From Balneatrix alpica DSM 16621 (GTDB lineage: Bacteria; Pseudomonadota; Gammaproteobacteria; Pseudomonadales; Balneatricaceae): DNA of 64,000 bases. This document shows, one piece after another, positions 48,575 through 58,532 of this stretch. The translations under genes and the position numbers were made by a program. The notes under the pieces are model-generated. The model worked only from the letters and a program-made list of their open reading frames with translations, was not told where the DNA came from and searched no databases. Positions within the stretch are counted from its first letter, which is position 1. Every line of letters begins with the position of its first letter. The stretch spans positions 491,527-555,526 of the forward strand of contig NZ_KK211040.1 in assembly GCF_000619885.1 (NCBI RefSeq), written 5' to 3'.

Positions 48575-49264
48575 TTAGCCCCTCCGGTAAGCACGACCCA
48601 GGCGTGTTTCTGCCAAATTCAACAACCACACGGAGATGGAGGTGAACACCAGGAAAATCACCGCAACCGATAGATAGAAGGTGAAGGGCATTTGCGTTGC
48701 CCCTGCCGCCAGACTGGCTTTACGTACCATGTCATCCAAACCGATAACCGAAACCAGCGCGGTGGTTTTCAGCAATACCAGCCAGTTATTACCTAACCCG
48801 GGCAGGGCATGGCGCAGCAACTGTGGCAGCATCACACGGAAGAATACTTGGCCAGGGCGCATGCCATAAGCCAAAGCCGCTTCTCGCTGCCCTTTGTCCA
48901 CAGCCAGATAGGCACCGCGCAGGGTCTCGGCCATATAGGCACCAAAGATAAAGCCGATGGCCACTACCCCTGCCACGAAGGGGTTAATGTCGATATAGTC
49001 GTCATAACCTAACCGGTAAGCCAGGTCATTAATCAGCACCTGCCCACCGAAGAAAATCAGTAGCATTAACACCAGATCGGGTATCCCCCGAATCACGGTG
49101 GTATAAATACCGGCCAGCCAACGCAGGGGGGCAATGCTAGACATTTTTGCCACCGCCGCCAGCATTCCTAGTAACAACGCCAGTACCAGAGAGGCCAATC
49201 CCACTTCCAATGTGATCAGTGCGCCATAGGCAATGGTTCCACCGTAACCTTGCAAATCGAACAT
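48575..49264 (-). CDS. Polar amino acid ABC transporter permease (HisQ type)
   Basis: This 229-residue permease has the same fold as its partner, with the contact loop (QREAALAYGMRPGQVFFRV). The ATG at 49264 is preferred to a start five codons upstream. Together with HisM-type, HisP-type and a binding protein it forms a complete ABC importer. It is separated from the binding protein gene by 165 bases with two hairpins. Confidence 0.9.
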   Translation of the reverse strand: MFDLQGYGGTIAYGALITLEVGLASLVLALLLGMLAAVAKMSSIAPLRWLAGIYTTVIRGIPDLVLMLLIFFGGQVLINDLAYRLGYDDYIDINPFVAGVVAIGFIFGAYMAETLRGAYLAVDKGQREAALAYGMRPGQVFFRVMLPQLLRHALPGLGNNWLVLLKTTALVSVIGLDDMVRKASLAAGATQMPFTFYLSVAVIFLVFTSISVWLLNLAETRLGRAYRRG

Positions 49265-49354
49265 GGATGCTTCTTCCACTCAAGAATGACTGCTCACCGC
49301 CGCAGTCACAGACTGGGCTGACAAGAGGAGCTCCTACTACCCCTCTTTGTCGTT

Positions 49355-49397
49355 CCCGGCTGTGCCGGGTTGGCTGGCAAGCCCATAACGAGCTTGC
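49355..49397 (-). promoter_or_regulatory. Hairpin pair between the binding-protein and permease genes
   Basis: On the minus strand GCAAGC...GCTTGC (49377-49397) is followed by CCCGGC-ACA-GCCGGG (49355-49369), with no T run. Stem-loops here often stabilise the upstream mRNA or partly stop transcription, so that far more binding protein than permease is made. Confidence 0.5.
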
Positions 49398-49429
49398 TTG
49401 GCCCCTCCCTGGACCACAACCTCTTGCGA

Positions 49430-50209
49430 TTACTCTGCGCCGTAGACGTTAAAGTCGAAATAGCGGTCAGAGATCAGCTCATACTCACCCTTGGAGCGAA
49501 TGGCATAAATCGCTTGGTTAAACTTCTCAACCAGGTCGGTATCCTGCTTACGGATCGCAATACCCGCACCTTCACCGAACCACTTCACATCGGTCAGAGA
49601 GGGGCCAACGAACTCATAGGCATCGCCACCTTCCTTACGCAGGAACCCATCCTGCAGGGCTACAGAATCCGCCAGCAGCAAGTCCACACGGCCCGCCTTC
49701 ATATCCAGATAGGCTTCATCCTGAGTGGCATAGCGGACGATTTCCACGCCATCACCAAAGTTATCGGTCAGGTAGCTGTCGTGAATAGTGGCACGCTGCA
49801 CCCCGATTTTCTTACCCTTCAGCCCCTCTTTAGTGAACTCCAGCTGAGTTCCTTTGGCCGCTACATAACGCGCTGGGGTGTGGTAGTACTTATTAGAGAA
49901 GGCAACTTTCTGCTTGCGCTCCTCAGTAATCGACATGGAGGCGATGATGGCATCGTACTTACGCGCCAACAGACCCGGAATAATGCCGTCCCAATCCTGG
50001 GCAACCAGTTCGCACTTAGCCTGCATTTCTTCACACAGGGCCATGGCGATATCAATATCGAAGCCTTTCAGCTCACCCTCTGGGGTGGTCCAGCTGAAAG
50101 GAGGGTAAGCCCCCTCAACACCGATACGAATTTTGTCCCATTCCTTAGCCTGAGCCTGCATGGTGCTCATACCCACCACGATGGCGGCGACGGTCAGGAG
50201 TTTCTTCAT
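49430..50209 (-). CDS. Periplasmic amino acid-binding protein
   Basis: This 259-residue SBP_bac_3 family protein has a cleavable signal peptide (MKKLLTVAAIVVGMSTMQAQA) and the start block IRIGVEGAYPPFSW. The later LKGFDIDIAMALCEEM resembles basic amino acid binders (HisJ/ArtI). The ATG at 50209 follows AAGGAG; a frame upstream overlaps the ATPase gene and is not conserved. Substrate is likely a basic or polar amino acid. Confidence 0.92.
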   Translation of the reverse strand: MKKLLTVAAIVVGMSTMQAQAKEWDKIRIGVEGAYPPFSWTTPEGELKGFDIDIAMALCEEMQAKCELVAQDWDGIIPGLLARKYDAIIASMSITEERKQKVAFSNKYYHTPARYVAAKGTQLEFTKEGLKGKKIGVQRATIHDSYLTDNFGDGVEIVRYATQDEAYLDMKAGRVDLLLADSVALQDGFLRKEGGDAYEFVGPSLTDVKWFGEGAGIAIRKQDTDLVEKFNQAIYAIRSKGEYELISDRYFDFNVYGAE

Positions 50210-50249
50210 GGTTTTATTCTCCTTGGAGTTGCTCTGTGAGACTTCCTGC

Positions 50250-51020
50250 TCAGTATTGAGAGGACAGGAACTGTTTAACCCGCTCAGAACGGGGATTCTG
50301 GAAAAACTCTTGCGGGGTCGCTTTTTCTTCCAAGCGGCCCTGGTGTAGGAACACCACTTCAGAGGACACGTCACGGGCGAAGGACATCTCGTGGGTTACC
50401 ACCATCATGGTGCGCCCTTCCTCTGCCAGCTCACGCATAACCTTCAGCACCTCACCGACTAACTCTGGGTCCAGGGCAGAGGTAGGCTCATCAAACAAAA
50501 TAACTTCCGGATCCATTGCCAGCGCCCGGGCAATCGCTGCTCGCTGTTGCTGACCACCAGAGAGGTGAGCCGGATAGTAATCACGACGCTCATAGAGGCC
50601 GACACGCTGTAACAAGGCTTCGGCACGCTCTGTAGCTTCAGCCTTGGATTGCCCCAATACATTCACCGGTGCTTCGATGATATTTTGCAGTACGGTCATA
50701 TGACCCCAGAGGTTAAAGCTTTGGAACACCATCGACAGCTGCGCCCGAATACGCTCTACCTGGCGCATATCAAGGGGCTTACGCTCACCTTTGGCATCCT
50801 GTTGACTCATCCGAATCAACTCACCCTTTACCCGCACATCACCGGCATTAGGCATTTCCAACAAGTTCAAGCAGCGTAGAAAAGTGCTCTTCCCTGAGCC
50901 GGACGATCCGAGGATAGAGATCACATCCCCTTTGTTCGCACTCAAAGAGACATCTGACAACACGCGGTGCTGGCCGAAGGATTTACTCAGTCCCGTGACT
51001 TCAAGGGTAGGTTGGCTCAT
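50250..51020 (-). CDS. Polar amino acid ABC transporter ATPase (HisP type)
   Basis: This 256-residue ATPase has Walker A GSSGSGKST near 36-44, signature LSGGQQQR and Walker B VILFDEPTSALD. It heads the operon ATPase, binding protein, HisQ type, HisM type, IadA type. The 326 bases upstream (51021-51346) hold no gene; a hairpin (ACGGGAC...GTCCCGT, 51180-51204) and A/T-rich sequence suggest that the operon promoter lies there. Confidence 0.95.
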   Translation of the reverse strand: MSQPTLEVTGLSKSFGQHRVLSDVSLSANKGDVISILGSSGSGKSTFLRCLNLLEMPNAGDVRVKGELIRMSQQDAKGERKPLDMRQVERIRAQLSMVFQSFNLWGHMTVLQNIIEAPVNVLGQSKAEATERAEALLQRVGLYERRDYYPAHLSGGQQQRAAIARALAMDPEVILFDEPTSALDPELVGEVLKVMRELAEEGRTMMVVTHEMSFARDVSSEVVFLHQGRLEEKATPQEFFQNPRSERVKQFLSSQY

Positions 51021-51346
51021 AGGTAGGTACCTAGCTGATTTAAAATGCTTTTCTCATCTCAAACGAATGAGATTCGACAAAAATCTAGAGGCAAGCATAG
51101 CCGATCTAGCAAGTGTAGACCCAATGCTTACACTGGAAACGTTGGCAGACTAATTATTGCGCCATTCACTGAGGGCATGACGGGACATGTGATAGAAGTC
51201 CCGTAGAGATAGACATTGCATAGTAGGATTCCGTGATTGTTATTGTGGTTATCGGTTGATCGGATACTAACACAGGCCGAGAGGGGCTCTAGTCCCCCGT
51301 ACCGAAAACCTACAAAACAGGTCGCACAGGCAAAATTGTTACCACC
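51021..51346. promoter_or_regulatory. Upstream region of the amino acid ABC operon
   Basis: No gene is seen. It includes the hairpin at 51180-51204, which has no T run in the direction of recJ transcription. I could not identify ArgR or other regulator boxes with confidence. Confidence 0.4.
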
Positions 51347-53059
51347 TTAGCAGGCTTGCAAATATTCCACCATTAGTTGTAGACGAGTTTCACCACGGAA
51401 CTCATTGATATCTAAGCGATAAACCAAACGAGCACGGCGACTTTGGCTAGGCCAGAGACGCAAATCCGCATTGAAATGAATCCCTTCCCACTGCCCCTGA
51501 CTGTTACCCACCACCAGCTTCAGATGTCGCTCCCCGACAATCCGCTGTTGGCGTAACTCAAACTCCCCCTCAAACAGAGGTTCAGGGAAATGCTGCCCCC
51601 AGGGCCCCGCCTGACGCAACAACCAGGCAGTATCAAGGTTCATTAAAGCCGGTGGAAGCTCACCATCGGTCTCCAAGATGGCCTGTAAATCGGTAGGCCG
51701 TAAGCGATTCCGTACTTCAACATCGAACGCTTGCCGAAACTGAGCCAAATCAGCCTCATCCAAGGTCAATCCAGCTGCCATGGCATGACCACCAAAACGC
51801 TGCAACAAGCCAGGATGGCGCGCATCGACTGCTGCCAAGGCATCACGAATATGCAAGCCAGGGATCGAGCGAGCAGAACCCTTTACCTCACCCCGCTCTC
51901 CTCGGGCCATGGCGATCACCGGACGATAAGTACGATCTTTAATCCGTGACGCCAGAATACCTATCACGCCCTGATGCCAATCCGGGTCATAAAGCGCCAA
52001 TCCCCAAGGTAGATCTTGCTGGTTCAGCTCTAACCGCTCCAACTCCTGCAAGGCCTGATATTGCATATCTTGCTCTATTTCCCGCCGAGCTAGGTTCATT
52101 TCATTCAGCTGATCGGCATAAAAATTAGCCAACTGCTCAGACTCCGTCAGCAGACACTCAATGCCCACCGAAATATCATCCAGACGCCCCGCCGCATTTA
52201 ATCGGGGGCCAATCGCAAAACCGAGATCCGCGGCCGTCAACATTGAGGGTACCCGCCCCGCCACCCGTAGCAGGGCTTGAATGCCCGGTCGCGCCTGGCC
52301 GGCCCGAATACGCTGCAAACCTTGATGGACCAGGATTCGATTGTTGCTGTCCAATGGCACCACATCCGCCACCGTACCCAAGGCCACTAAATCCAGAAAA
52401 CGCGCCAGATTAGGGGGTTCGCCAGTAAAGTGTCCGCGCTCACGTAACCGCTGACGCAGCGCCACCAGCACATAAAACATCACCCCTACACCACAAAGCG
52501 CTTTACTGGGAAATGCACAATCTGGTTGATTCGGGTTAATGATGGCATCCGCGGCAGGTAAAGACTCACCAGCCAGGTGATGATCCGTCACCAAGACACG
52601 CCAACCTCGTGCCTGTGCCGCGGCAACTCCCTGATGAGCGGCAATACCATTATCCACCGTGACCACCAGATCGATATCGGCCGGCATCTGCGCCACCAGC
52701 TCAGGGCTGAGACCATAACCATGCTCAAAACGATTCGGCACCTGGTAACTGACCCGCCGGGCCCCCAACTCACGCAAGCCCAAAATCGCCAGGGCAGTGC
52801 TGGTTGCGCCATCACAGTCAAAGTCACCAACGATACAAATGTGTTGCTGTTGCTCAATCGCCGTCGTCAGCAGGCTGACCCCCTCTTCCAGGCCATGCAG
52901 TTGCTGCACCCCTGCCAGGGCCTGCAAACCACGCTGTAGCTGATCAACATGTTCAACACCACGGGCAGCATAAATACGCTGCAATAAAGGAGAAAGCCCA
53001 TGCAAACCAGCAGGCAACTGAGCCGGCAAAGGCCGCTGCTGAATGAGTTTATCCGTCAT
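51347..53059 (-). CDS. recJ: Single-stranded-DNA-specific exonuclease RecJ
   Basis: This 570-residue 5'-3' exonuclease has the DHH-superfamily motifs GDFDCDGATSTA and VLVTDHHLAGE in the N-terminal half and the DHHA1 domain (RFGGHAMAAGLTL) in the second half. The ATG at 53059 lies five bases after AAGGA; the frame continues to 53140 inside the preceding gene without conservation. It acts in mismatch and gap repair. Confidence 0.96.
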   Translation of the reverse strand: MTDKLIQQRPLPAQLPAGLHGLSPLLQRIYAARGVEHVDQLQRGLQALAGVQQLHGLEEGVSLLTTAIEQQQHICIVGDFDCDGATSTALAILGLRELGARRVSYQVPNRFEHGYGLSPELVAQMPADIDLVVTVDNGIAAHQGVAAAQARGWRVLVTDHHLAGESLPAADAIINPNQPDCAFPSKALCGVGVMFYVLVALRQRLRERGHFTGEPPNLARFLDLVALGTVADVVPLDSNNRILVHQGLQRIRAGQARPGIQALLRVAGRVPSMLTAADLGFAIGPRLNAAGRLDDISVGIECLLTESEQLANFYADQLNEMNLARREIEQDMQYQALQELERLELNQQDLPWGLALYDPDWHQGVIGILASRIKDRTYRPVIAMARGERGEVKGSARSIPGLHIRDALAAVDARHPGLLQRFGGHAMAAGLTLDEADLAQFRQAFDVEVRNRLRPTDLQAILETDGELPPALMNLDTAWLLRQAGPWGQHFPEPLFEGEFELRQQRIVGERHLKLVVGNSQGQWEGIHFNADLRLWPSQSRRARLVYRLDINEFRGETRLQLMVEYLQAC

Positions 53060-53076
53060 GTATGTCCTTAGCGTGC

Positions 53077-53877
53077 TCAGGGGGCTGGTAGCCACGCCGA
53101 TGAGCGGCCACCCCAGTAGTAGGCTGTTAAACCGACCCACTCCCGCAGAGCAACCGATAATAGAAACAGATTCTCTGCAAGGTTGGCATTGATACGCTGC
53201 TGCCCTGCAGGATAGGCACGATAATCAACAGGCATGGCTAACACCTGCCATCCCTGTTGTCGAAATACACCCATCGCTCGGGGCATATGATAAGCGGATG
53301 TAACCAACAACCAGTTGCCTGGATACTGCTCACGCCAACTCTGTAGACGGGAAGCATTTTCCCAGGTATTACGCGCTTGGTGCTCAAAGAATACCGGGTG
53401 AGTAATGCCCGACTCCTGCAGCCACTGCTGCACTACCCGGGCACCACTAATCTTTTCCGCCAGCGGATTGCCACTGGCGCCACTGACCAAAATCGGCACC
53501 TTAGGATAGCGCTGCATCAACGCCAGCATCGAGGTATAACGCTCAGCCGCCCAGTTAAACTCAACGGTGCCCCGGGCAGCCGACATTTCTGCCTCCTCTC
53601 CACCACCGAGGACGATGATACCGGCAACCTGTTCAGGCCAGGGCTGTTGCACGCCTAGGGTTGGGAAACGCTGTTCAAGGGGGATAAGCAGATAATCGGC
53701 CAGCGGCCAAACACTGAAGGGCAAGGCAGTAAAAACGACCAAGCCCACCAGCCAACGACCCAAGCGGGCCATACGCGGCAATAACCACCAACCGAGTAAC
53801 AGTATCAGCAGCCCCGCATGTTCGGGGCGGCTGACAAACCAAAAGGCTTTACTCAGATAGAACCATAGATCATCCAT
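53077..53877 (-). CDS. ElyC/YdcF-like DUF218 membrane protein
   Basis: This 266-residue protein has two N-terminal membrane helices (about 18-60) and a DUF218 domain with GIIVLGGGEE near 87-96, the VSGASGNP loop and the later TSAYHMPRA. ElyC of Escherichia coli affects peptidoglycan and lipid carrier use. It lies between thrC and recJ on the same strand. Confidence 0.87.
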   Translation of the reverse strand: MDDLWFYLSKAFWFVSRPEHAGLLILLLGWWLLPRMARLGRWLVGLVVFTALPFSVWPLADYLLIPLEQRFPTLGVQQPWPEQVAGIIVLGGGEEAEMSAARGTVEFNWAAERYTSMLALMQRYPKVPILVSGASGNPLAEKISGARVVQQWLQESGITHPVFFEHQARNTWENASRLQSWREQYPGNWLLVTSAYHMPRAMGVFRQQGWQVLAMPVDYRAYPAGQQRINANLAENLFLLSVALREWVGLTAYYWGGRSSAWLPAP

Positions 53878-53889
53878 GCTGCTGACTGA

Positions 53890-55284
53890 TTAGGCTTTTG
53901 CCAAGCAATCCGCCATATAGCCTTGTACCTTGGCCAGATCATTCGCCAGCACCTGATAACGTTCTTCACGCTGATGTAGATCCTGCATATGCTCCGGCAA
54001 TGTGGGGGCTTGCAGCTGGGCCTGCACAATCGCATCCGGAAACTTAACCGGATGGGCGGTGGCCAGGGTCACCATGGGAATGCTGGCATCCTTCCAACAT
54101 GCCCGCGCGGCCTGCACGCCTATAGCCGTGTGAGGATCCAACAAATAGCCGTTCTCCGCATGAACACTGGCAATAGTCGCCACCGTCTGCACATCATCCA
54201 CCCGGTAACTATCAAATAGCTCCCGTACCTGTTGCCAACGACTTGGCTCCAGTTGCACTGACTCGCTGCGGAAACGATTCATCAGATCAGCAATCGCCGC
54301 GCCATCACGACCATACACATCGAACAGTAAGCGTTCAAAGTTGCTGGAAACCATGATGTCCATTGAGGGTGACAGCGTGTGCACTAGCCCTTGGCGACTC
54401 ATATCATTGCCACTGATGGCACGGTGAAGGATGTCGTTGTGGTTCGTCGCCACTACCAACTGCGCAACAGGCAGGCCCATCTGCTTAGCCAGGTAACCGG
54501 CAAAAATATCGCCAAAGTTGCCGGTAGGTACCGAGAAAGAAACTGGACGCGCAGGCGCCCCCAGCGCTAAACCAGCCGCAAAGTAGTAGACGATCTGGGC
54601 CATAATACGCGCCCAGTTAATCGAGTTAACCGCACCTAAACGAGCCCCCTGCAAGAAGGCCTGATTGGCAAAAGAGTCCTTCACCATCTGCTGGCAATCA
54701 TCGAAATTACCTTCCAGAGCGATGTTGTAGACATTATCTGCCAACACTGTGGTCATCTGCCGGCGCTGCACCTCAGAGACACGTTGATAGGGATGCAGAA
54801 TAAAGATGTCCACATTTGCGCAGTGACGACAGCCTTCAATCGCCGCCGAACCGGTATCACCGGAAGTCGCTCCCATAATTACCAGACGCTCGCCCCGCTT
54901 CGCGAGCACATGATCCAGTAAGCGTCCAAGCAACTGCAGGGCAAAATCCTTAAAGGCCAGGGTCGGGCCATGGAATAACTCCAACACCCACTCATTGGCA
55001 CCCAGCTGCACCAGCGGCGCAACTGCCTGGTGGCGGAAACCGGCATAGGTTTCCTGCAGCATGGTTTTAAACTCATCATCGCTGATCGCCCCTGCCACAA
55101 AAGGCTGCAGGATATTAAAAGCTAACTGGTCATAGCTCAGACCACGCCAGCTGGCGATTTGCTCTGCACTAAAGTGTGGTAATTGTTCGGGCACATAAAG
55201 CCCACCATCGCTGGCCAAACCGGCCAACAATACCTCTTCAAAGCCCAGCTTAGCCGCCTGACCACGGGTACTGATATATTGCAT
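53890..55284 (-). CDS. thrC: Threonine synthase
   Basis: This 464-residue PLP enzyme converts O-phosphohomoserine to threonine. It shows the PLP lysine in LAFKDFALQLLGR near 106-118, the MGATSGDTGSAA loop near 141-152 and the typical N-terminus MQYISTRGQA. It follows hom by 14 bases, making a threonine unit hom-thrC. Confidence 0.96.
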   Translation of the reverse strand: MQYISTRGQAAKLGFEEVLLAGLASDGGLYVPEQLPHFSAEQIASWRGLSYDQLAFNILQPFVAGAISDDEFKTMLQETYAGFRHQAVAPLVQLGANEWVLELFHGPTLAFKDFALQLLGRLLDHVLAKRGERLVIMGATSGDTGSAAIEGCRHCANVDIFILHPYQRVSEVQRRQMTTVLADNVYNIALEGNFDDCQQMVKDSFANQAFLQGARLGAVNSINWARIMAQIVYYFAAGLALGAPARPVSFSVPTGNFGDIFAGYLAKQMGLPVAQLVVATNHNDILHRAISGNDMSRQGLVHTLSPSMDIMVSSNFERLLFDVYGRDGAAIADLMNRFRSESVQLEPSRWQQVRELFDSYRVDDVQTVATIASVHAENGYLLDPHTAIGVQAARACWKDASIPMVTLATAHPVKFPDAIVQAQLQAPTLPEHMQDLHQREERYQVLANDLAKVQGYMADCLAKA

Positions 55285-55298
55285 TGCGACTCTCCCGC

Positions 55299-56609
55299 TT
55301 AGGCTAAATCCAACTGCTCCACCCGCATCCGGGTAATGGAGCCAAGTACATCTTCCAGCTGCTCGATAGCAGCCAGCGCTTCATTCATTAATCCTTCTCT
55401 GACACGCTGAGTCAGAATGATGACAGGGGCGTTGGCATGCCCATGCTCTTTTTGCAGCAGAGCTTCAATGCTGATGTCGTACTCACTGAAAATGCGGGTG
55501 ATTTGCGCCAACACACCAGGCTTTTCCCGCACCTGCATGCGCAGGTAGTAAGCAGTATGAATATCTTCCGCCGCCAACACCGGCACATCAGACAAATGAG
55601 ATGGCTGGAATGCCAGATGAGGCACTCGGTTATCCGGGTCTGCAGTTAACGCCCGAGTCACATCAATCAAATCTGCTACGACGGCAGAAGCTGTCGGCTC
55701 TGCACCCGCTCCGGCACCGTAATACAGAGTGGGGCCAACGGCATCGCCTTTTACCATCACCGCATTCATCACGCCATTTACATTGGCCAGCAAACACTTG
55801 GCCGGTACCAGGGTCGGATGCACTCGTAGCTCTACCCCCTGCTCGGTACGACGGGCGATACCCAGATGCTTAATACGATAGCCCAGGGCCTCGGCATAAC
55901 TCACATCCTCAGGCGCAATACGGCTAATACCTTCGGTGTAGGCTTTATCAAACTGGAGGGGGATGCCAAAGGCTAACGAGCCAAGGATGGTGAGTTTGTG
56001 GGCGGCATCAATACCTTCCACATCGAAAGTCGGATCCGCTTCGGCATAACCCAGAGCTTGGGCTTCTTGCAGTACATCCGCAAAGTCACGCCCTTTGTCA
56101 CGCATTTCCGTCAGAATAAAGTTACCCGTGCCATTAATAATGCCCGCCACCCATTCGATGGCATTTGCACTTAACCCTTCACGGATGGCTTTAATAATGG
56201 GGATGCCACCCGCAACTGAGGCTTCAAAGGCTACCATCACGCCCTTTTCCTGGGCTGCAGCAAAGATTTCATTACCATGGACGGCGATCAGCGCTTTATT
56301 CGCTGTCACGACATGCTTACCGTTTGCAATCGCGGTCATCACCAGCTCATAAGCGGTCTCATAACCACCGATCAGCTCAACCACGATATCGATTTCCGGA
56401 TCCTTCACCACGTCAAAAATATCGCGGGTGAGGCGCACCTGAGTCAGGTTGCAGTCAGCATGGTCACGACGGGCACCAACCAAATCAATTTGGATCTGAC
56501 GACCAGCACGGCGGGAGATTTCTTCGGCGTTGCGTTTTAATACGTTGAAGGTACCAGAGCCCACGGTACCTAGGCCACAGAGGCCAACTTTCACAGGTTT
56601 CAAGATCAT
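55299..56609 (-). CDS. hom: Homoserine dehydrogenase
   Basis: This 436-residue monofunctional enzyme reduces aspartate semialdehyde to homoserine. It has the NAD(P) fold VGLCGLGTVGSGTF at 8-21, the catalytic region GIINGTGNFILTEM, and a C-terminal ACT domain (about 350-425) that gives threonine feedback. It lacks a fused aspartokinase domain. No leader peptide with Thr/Ile codons was seen upstream. Confidence 0.96.
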   Translation of the reverse strand: MILKPVKVGLCGLGTVGSGTFNVLKRNAEEISRRAGRQIQIDLVGARRDHADCNLTQVRLTRDIFDVVKDPEIDIVVELIGGYETAYELVMTAIANGKHVVTANKALIAVHGNEIFAAAQEKGVMVAFEASVAGGIPIIKAIREGLSANAIEWVAGIINGTGNFILTEMRDKGRDFADVLQEAQALGYAEADPTFDVEGIDAAHKLTILGSLAFGIPLQFDKAYTEGISRIAPEDVSYAEALGYRIKHLGIARRTEQGVELRVHPTLVPAKCLLANVNGVMNAVMVKGDAVGPTLYYGAGAGAEPTASAVVADLIDVTRALTADPDNRVPHLAFQPSHLSDVPVLAAEDIHTAYYLRMQVREKPGVLAQITRIFSEYDISIEALLQKEHGHANAPVIILTQRVREGLMNEALAAIEQLEDVLGSITRMRVEQLDLA

Positions 56610-56720
56610 TCCCCATTAATGTAATGAGCCACTCGCATCCCCAGCGATGTGACTTTCCCCGCTACAACGGGAGAGGGGCCAAGATGGCCCAGCACAGGAG
56701 GCTAAACATTACGAAGGGGA

Positions 56721-56747
56721 AGCCCCCCTGTCAACGACAGCGGGGCT
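56721..56747 (-). terminator. Hairpin between dsbC and hom
   Basis: AGCCCC-GCTGTC and GACAG-GGGGGCT pair across a 3-base loop. It lies after the dsbC stop in the minus direction; the T tract is weak. Confidence 0.5.
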
Positions 56748-56753
56748 ATAGAC

Positions 56754-57464
56754 TTATAACCCTAAGGCTTGAAGCAAGTTAGCTGCCGGCATATAACCCG
56801 GTACCAACTCACCATTCTCAAATACTAAAGCAGGTGTGCCTGTCACACCCATTTGCTTACCAAGCATATAATGTTTGGCCACCGGATTATCGCAGCTCAG
56901 CTTTTCCGGCTGCTTACCCGCTTTGGCCAAGTCCATCGCCTGTTGCTGATCTTTAGCACACCAGACCGATACCATGGTGTGATAAGTAGGTGAGTTTATC
57001 CCAGTTCGAGGAAAGGCCAGATAACGCACCTCCACCCCTGCGGCATTCAGTTCCGGGATCTCTTTATGCAGTTTGCGGCAGTAGCCACAGTCCACATCGG
57101 TAAAAACATGCAAACGGGCTTTCACCTCCCCCTTTGCGGGGTACACCACCGCCTCATTAGCATCCAGCTCCTTTAGCAAAGCTTGACGCTCCTGATTTTG
57201 CCGTGCTTCCGTCAGGTTATTGAACCCCCGCTCCGTCACCTGATAAAGATTACCCACCACAAAGTACTCTCCATTTTCAGTGGTATAGAGCACATCGCCC
57301 GTGCCCAAGCTGACTTCAAACAATCCCGGCATCGGCGCTGACTGCACGGAATTAATAGGCAGGCCGGGATAAGCTTTATCCAAACGGGCACGAATTTCAG
57401 CTTCACCGGCGCTTACCTGGGCGCTCAACAAGACGGAAGCGGCCACCAGGGCATATTTCCACAT
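56754..57464 (-). CDS. dsbC: Thiol:disulfide interchange protein DsbC
   Basis: This 236-residue periplasmic disulphide isomerase has a signal peptide (cleavage after VSA, about 19), an N-terminal dimerisation domain, and a thioredoxin domain with the active site CGYC near 126-129. The later CysValCys-type pair is seen as VSVWCAKD and LSCDNP. It lies downstream of xerD, an order that is common in gammaproteobacteria. Confidence 0.96.
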   Translation of the reverse strand: MWKYALVAASVLLSAQVSAGEAEIRARLDKAYPGLPINSVQSAPMPGLFEVSLGTGDVLYTTENGEYFVVGNLYQVTERGFNNLTEARQNQERQALLKELDANEAVVYPAKGEVKARLHVFTDVDCGYCRKLHKEIPELNAAGVEVRYLAFPRTGINSPTYHTMVSVWCAKDQQQAMDLAKAGKQPEKLSCDNPVAKHYMLGKQMGVTGTPALVFENGELVPGYMPAANLLQALGL

Positions 57465-57586
57465 TGATCCATTGCTCCTACAAAACGATGACGGGTGGCC
57501 TGACCACCAACTCTCTCTTTGGGCTCAAAGACACGCATCATACCCAAGAGCTTTCAGGCTTAGTCAAGCAAACTGCGAAAAAGTTC

Positions 57587-58474
57587 CTAACCGCGCGGGT
57601 GATGCTCAGCATGCAACTGTTGCAGACGGGCTTTAGCGACATGGGTATAAATCTGCGTGGTGGATAAGTCACTGTGACCAAGCAACATCTGCACTACCCG
57701 CAAATCTGCGCCATGATTCACCAAATGAGTAGCAAAGGCATGCCGCAGCGTATGGGGCGACAGATTGACAGCAATTCCCGCCTCTTTAGCGTATTTTTTA
57801 ATCACATACCAAAAAGTCTGCCTAGTCATATAACCGCCGCGCAGACTGGGAAATAACACCTCAGCCTCTGCCCCCAGTAACAACGGCCTAGCCTGACGTA
57901 AATACTGCTCTAGCCACTGTAACGCCTGCTCCCCTAAGGGCACCAAGCGCTCCTTGCTACCCTTGCCCCATACCCGCAACCACCCTTGCTGCATGTTCAA
58001 CTGCGGCACACTTAAACCCACCAACTCACTCACTCGCAAGCCAGTTGCATATAACACTTCCAGCATGGCACGGTCACGCAAGCCTAAAGTCGTTGCCACA
58101 TCGGGGGCCTCCAACAGTGCCTCTACATCCGATTCAGCCAAACTTTTGGGTAAGGGACGCTGTCGCTGACCAGCACTTAGATGCAAACTAGGATCTTGTC
58201 CCCACCAACCTTGCTCGACCCCATACTGAAAAAAGCCACGCCAAGCCGAAAGATAACGCGCCAGTGAACTGGCCTTACTGCCTCGCTCTTGCAATGCAAT
58301 CAAGCATTGCTGCAAGTCCAGCACTTCAACTTGCTGCCAGTTTCTGTCCCGCTCTATTAACCAAGCATTCAATATCAGCAAGTCCTGCTGATAAGCCTGC
58401 AAGCTATGCTCACTTAGCTGGCGGTCATAGCGCAACGCATCCAGATAAAGCTGCAAATAATCCTGCTCGCCCAT
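57587..58474 (-). CDS. xerD: Tyrosine recombinase XerD
   Basis: This 295-residue recombinase acts with XerC at dif to resolve chromosome dimers. Catalytic residues are seen: Arg in TGLRVSEL, His-x-x-Arg in HTLRHAFATH, His in LLGHSDLSTTQ, and the nucleophilic Tyr in IYTHV. The ATG at 58474 follows GGGGGAG. The dsbC gene downstream is conserved context and distinguishes it from XerC. Confidence 0.96.
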   Translation of the reverse strand: MGEQDYLQLYLDALRYDRQLSEHSLQAYQQDLLILNAWLIERDRNWQQVEVLDLQQCLIALQERGSKASSLARYLSAWRGFFQYGVEQGWWGQDPSLHLSAGQRQRPLPKSLAESDVEALLEAPDVATTLGLRDRAMLEVLYATGLRVSELVGLSVPQLNMQQGWLRVWGKGSKERLVPLGEQALQWLEQYLRQARPLLLGAEAEVLFPSLRGGYMTRQTFWYVIKKYAKEAGIAVNLSPHTLRHAFATHLVNHGADLRVVQMLLGHSDLSTTQIYTHVAKARLQQLHAEHHPRG

Positions 58475-58489
58475 CGCTCCCCCAGAAAG

Positions 58490-58516
58490 CAAAAAGGTGG
58501 CCTAAGCCACCTTTTT
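58490..58516 (-). terminator. Terminator of the rpsP-rimM-trmD-rplS operon
   Basis: AAAAAGGTGG, a 6-base loop and CCACCTTTTT form a strong hairpin with T residues on the minus strand, immediately after rplS. Confidence 0.92.
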
Positions 58517-58532
58517 ATAGAAAACCTCGCAA

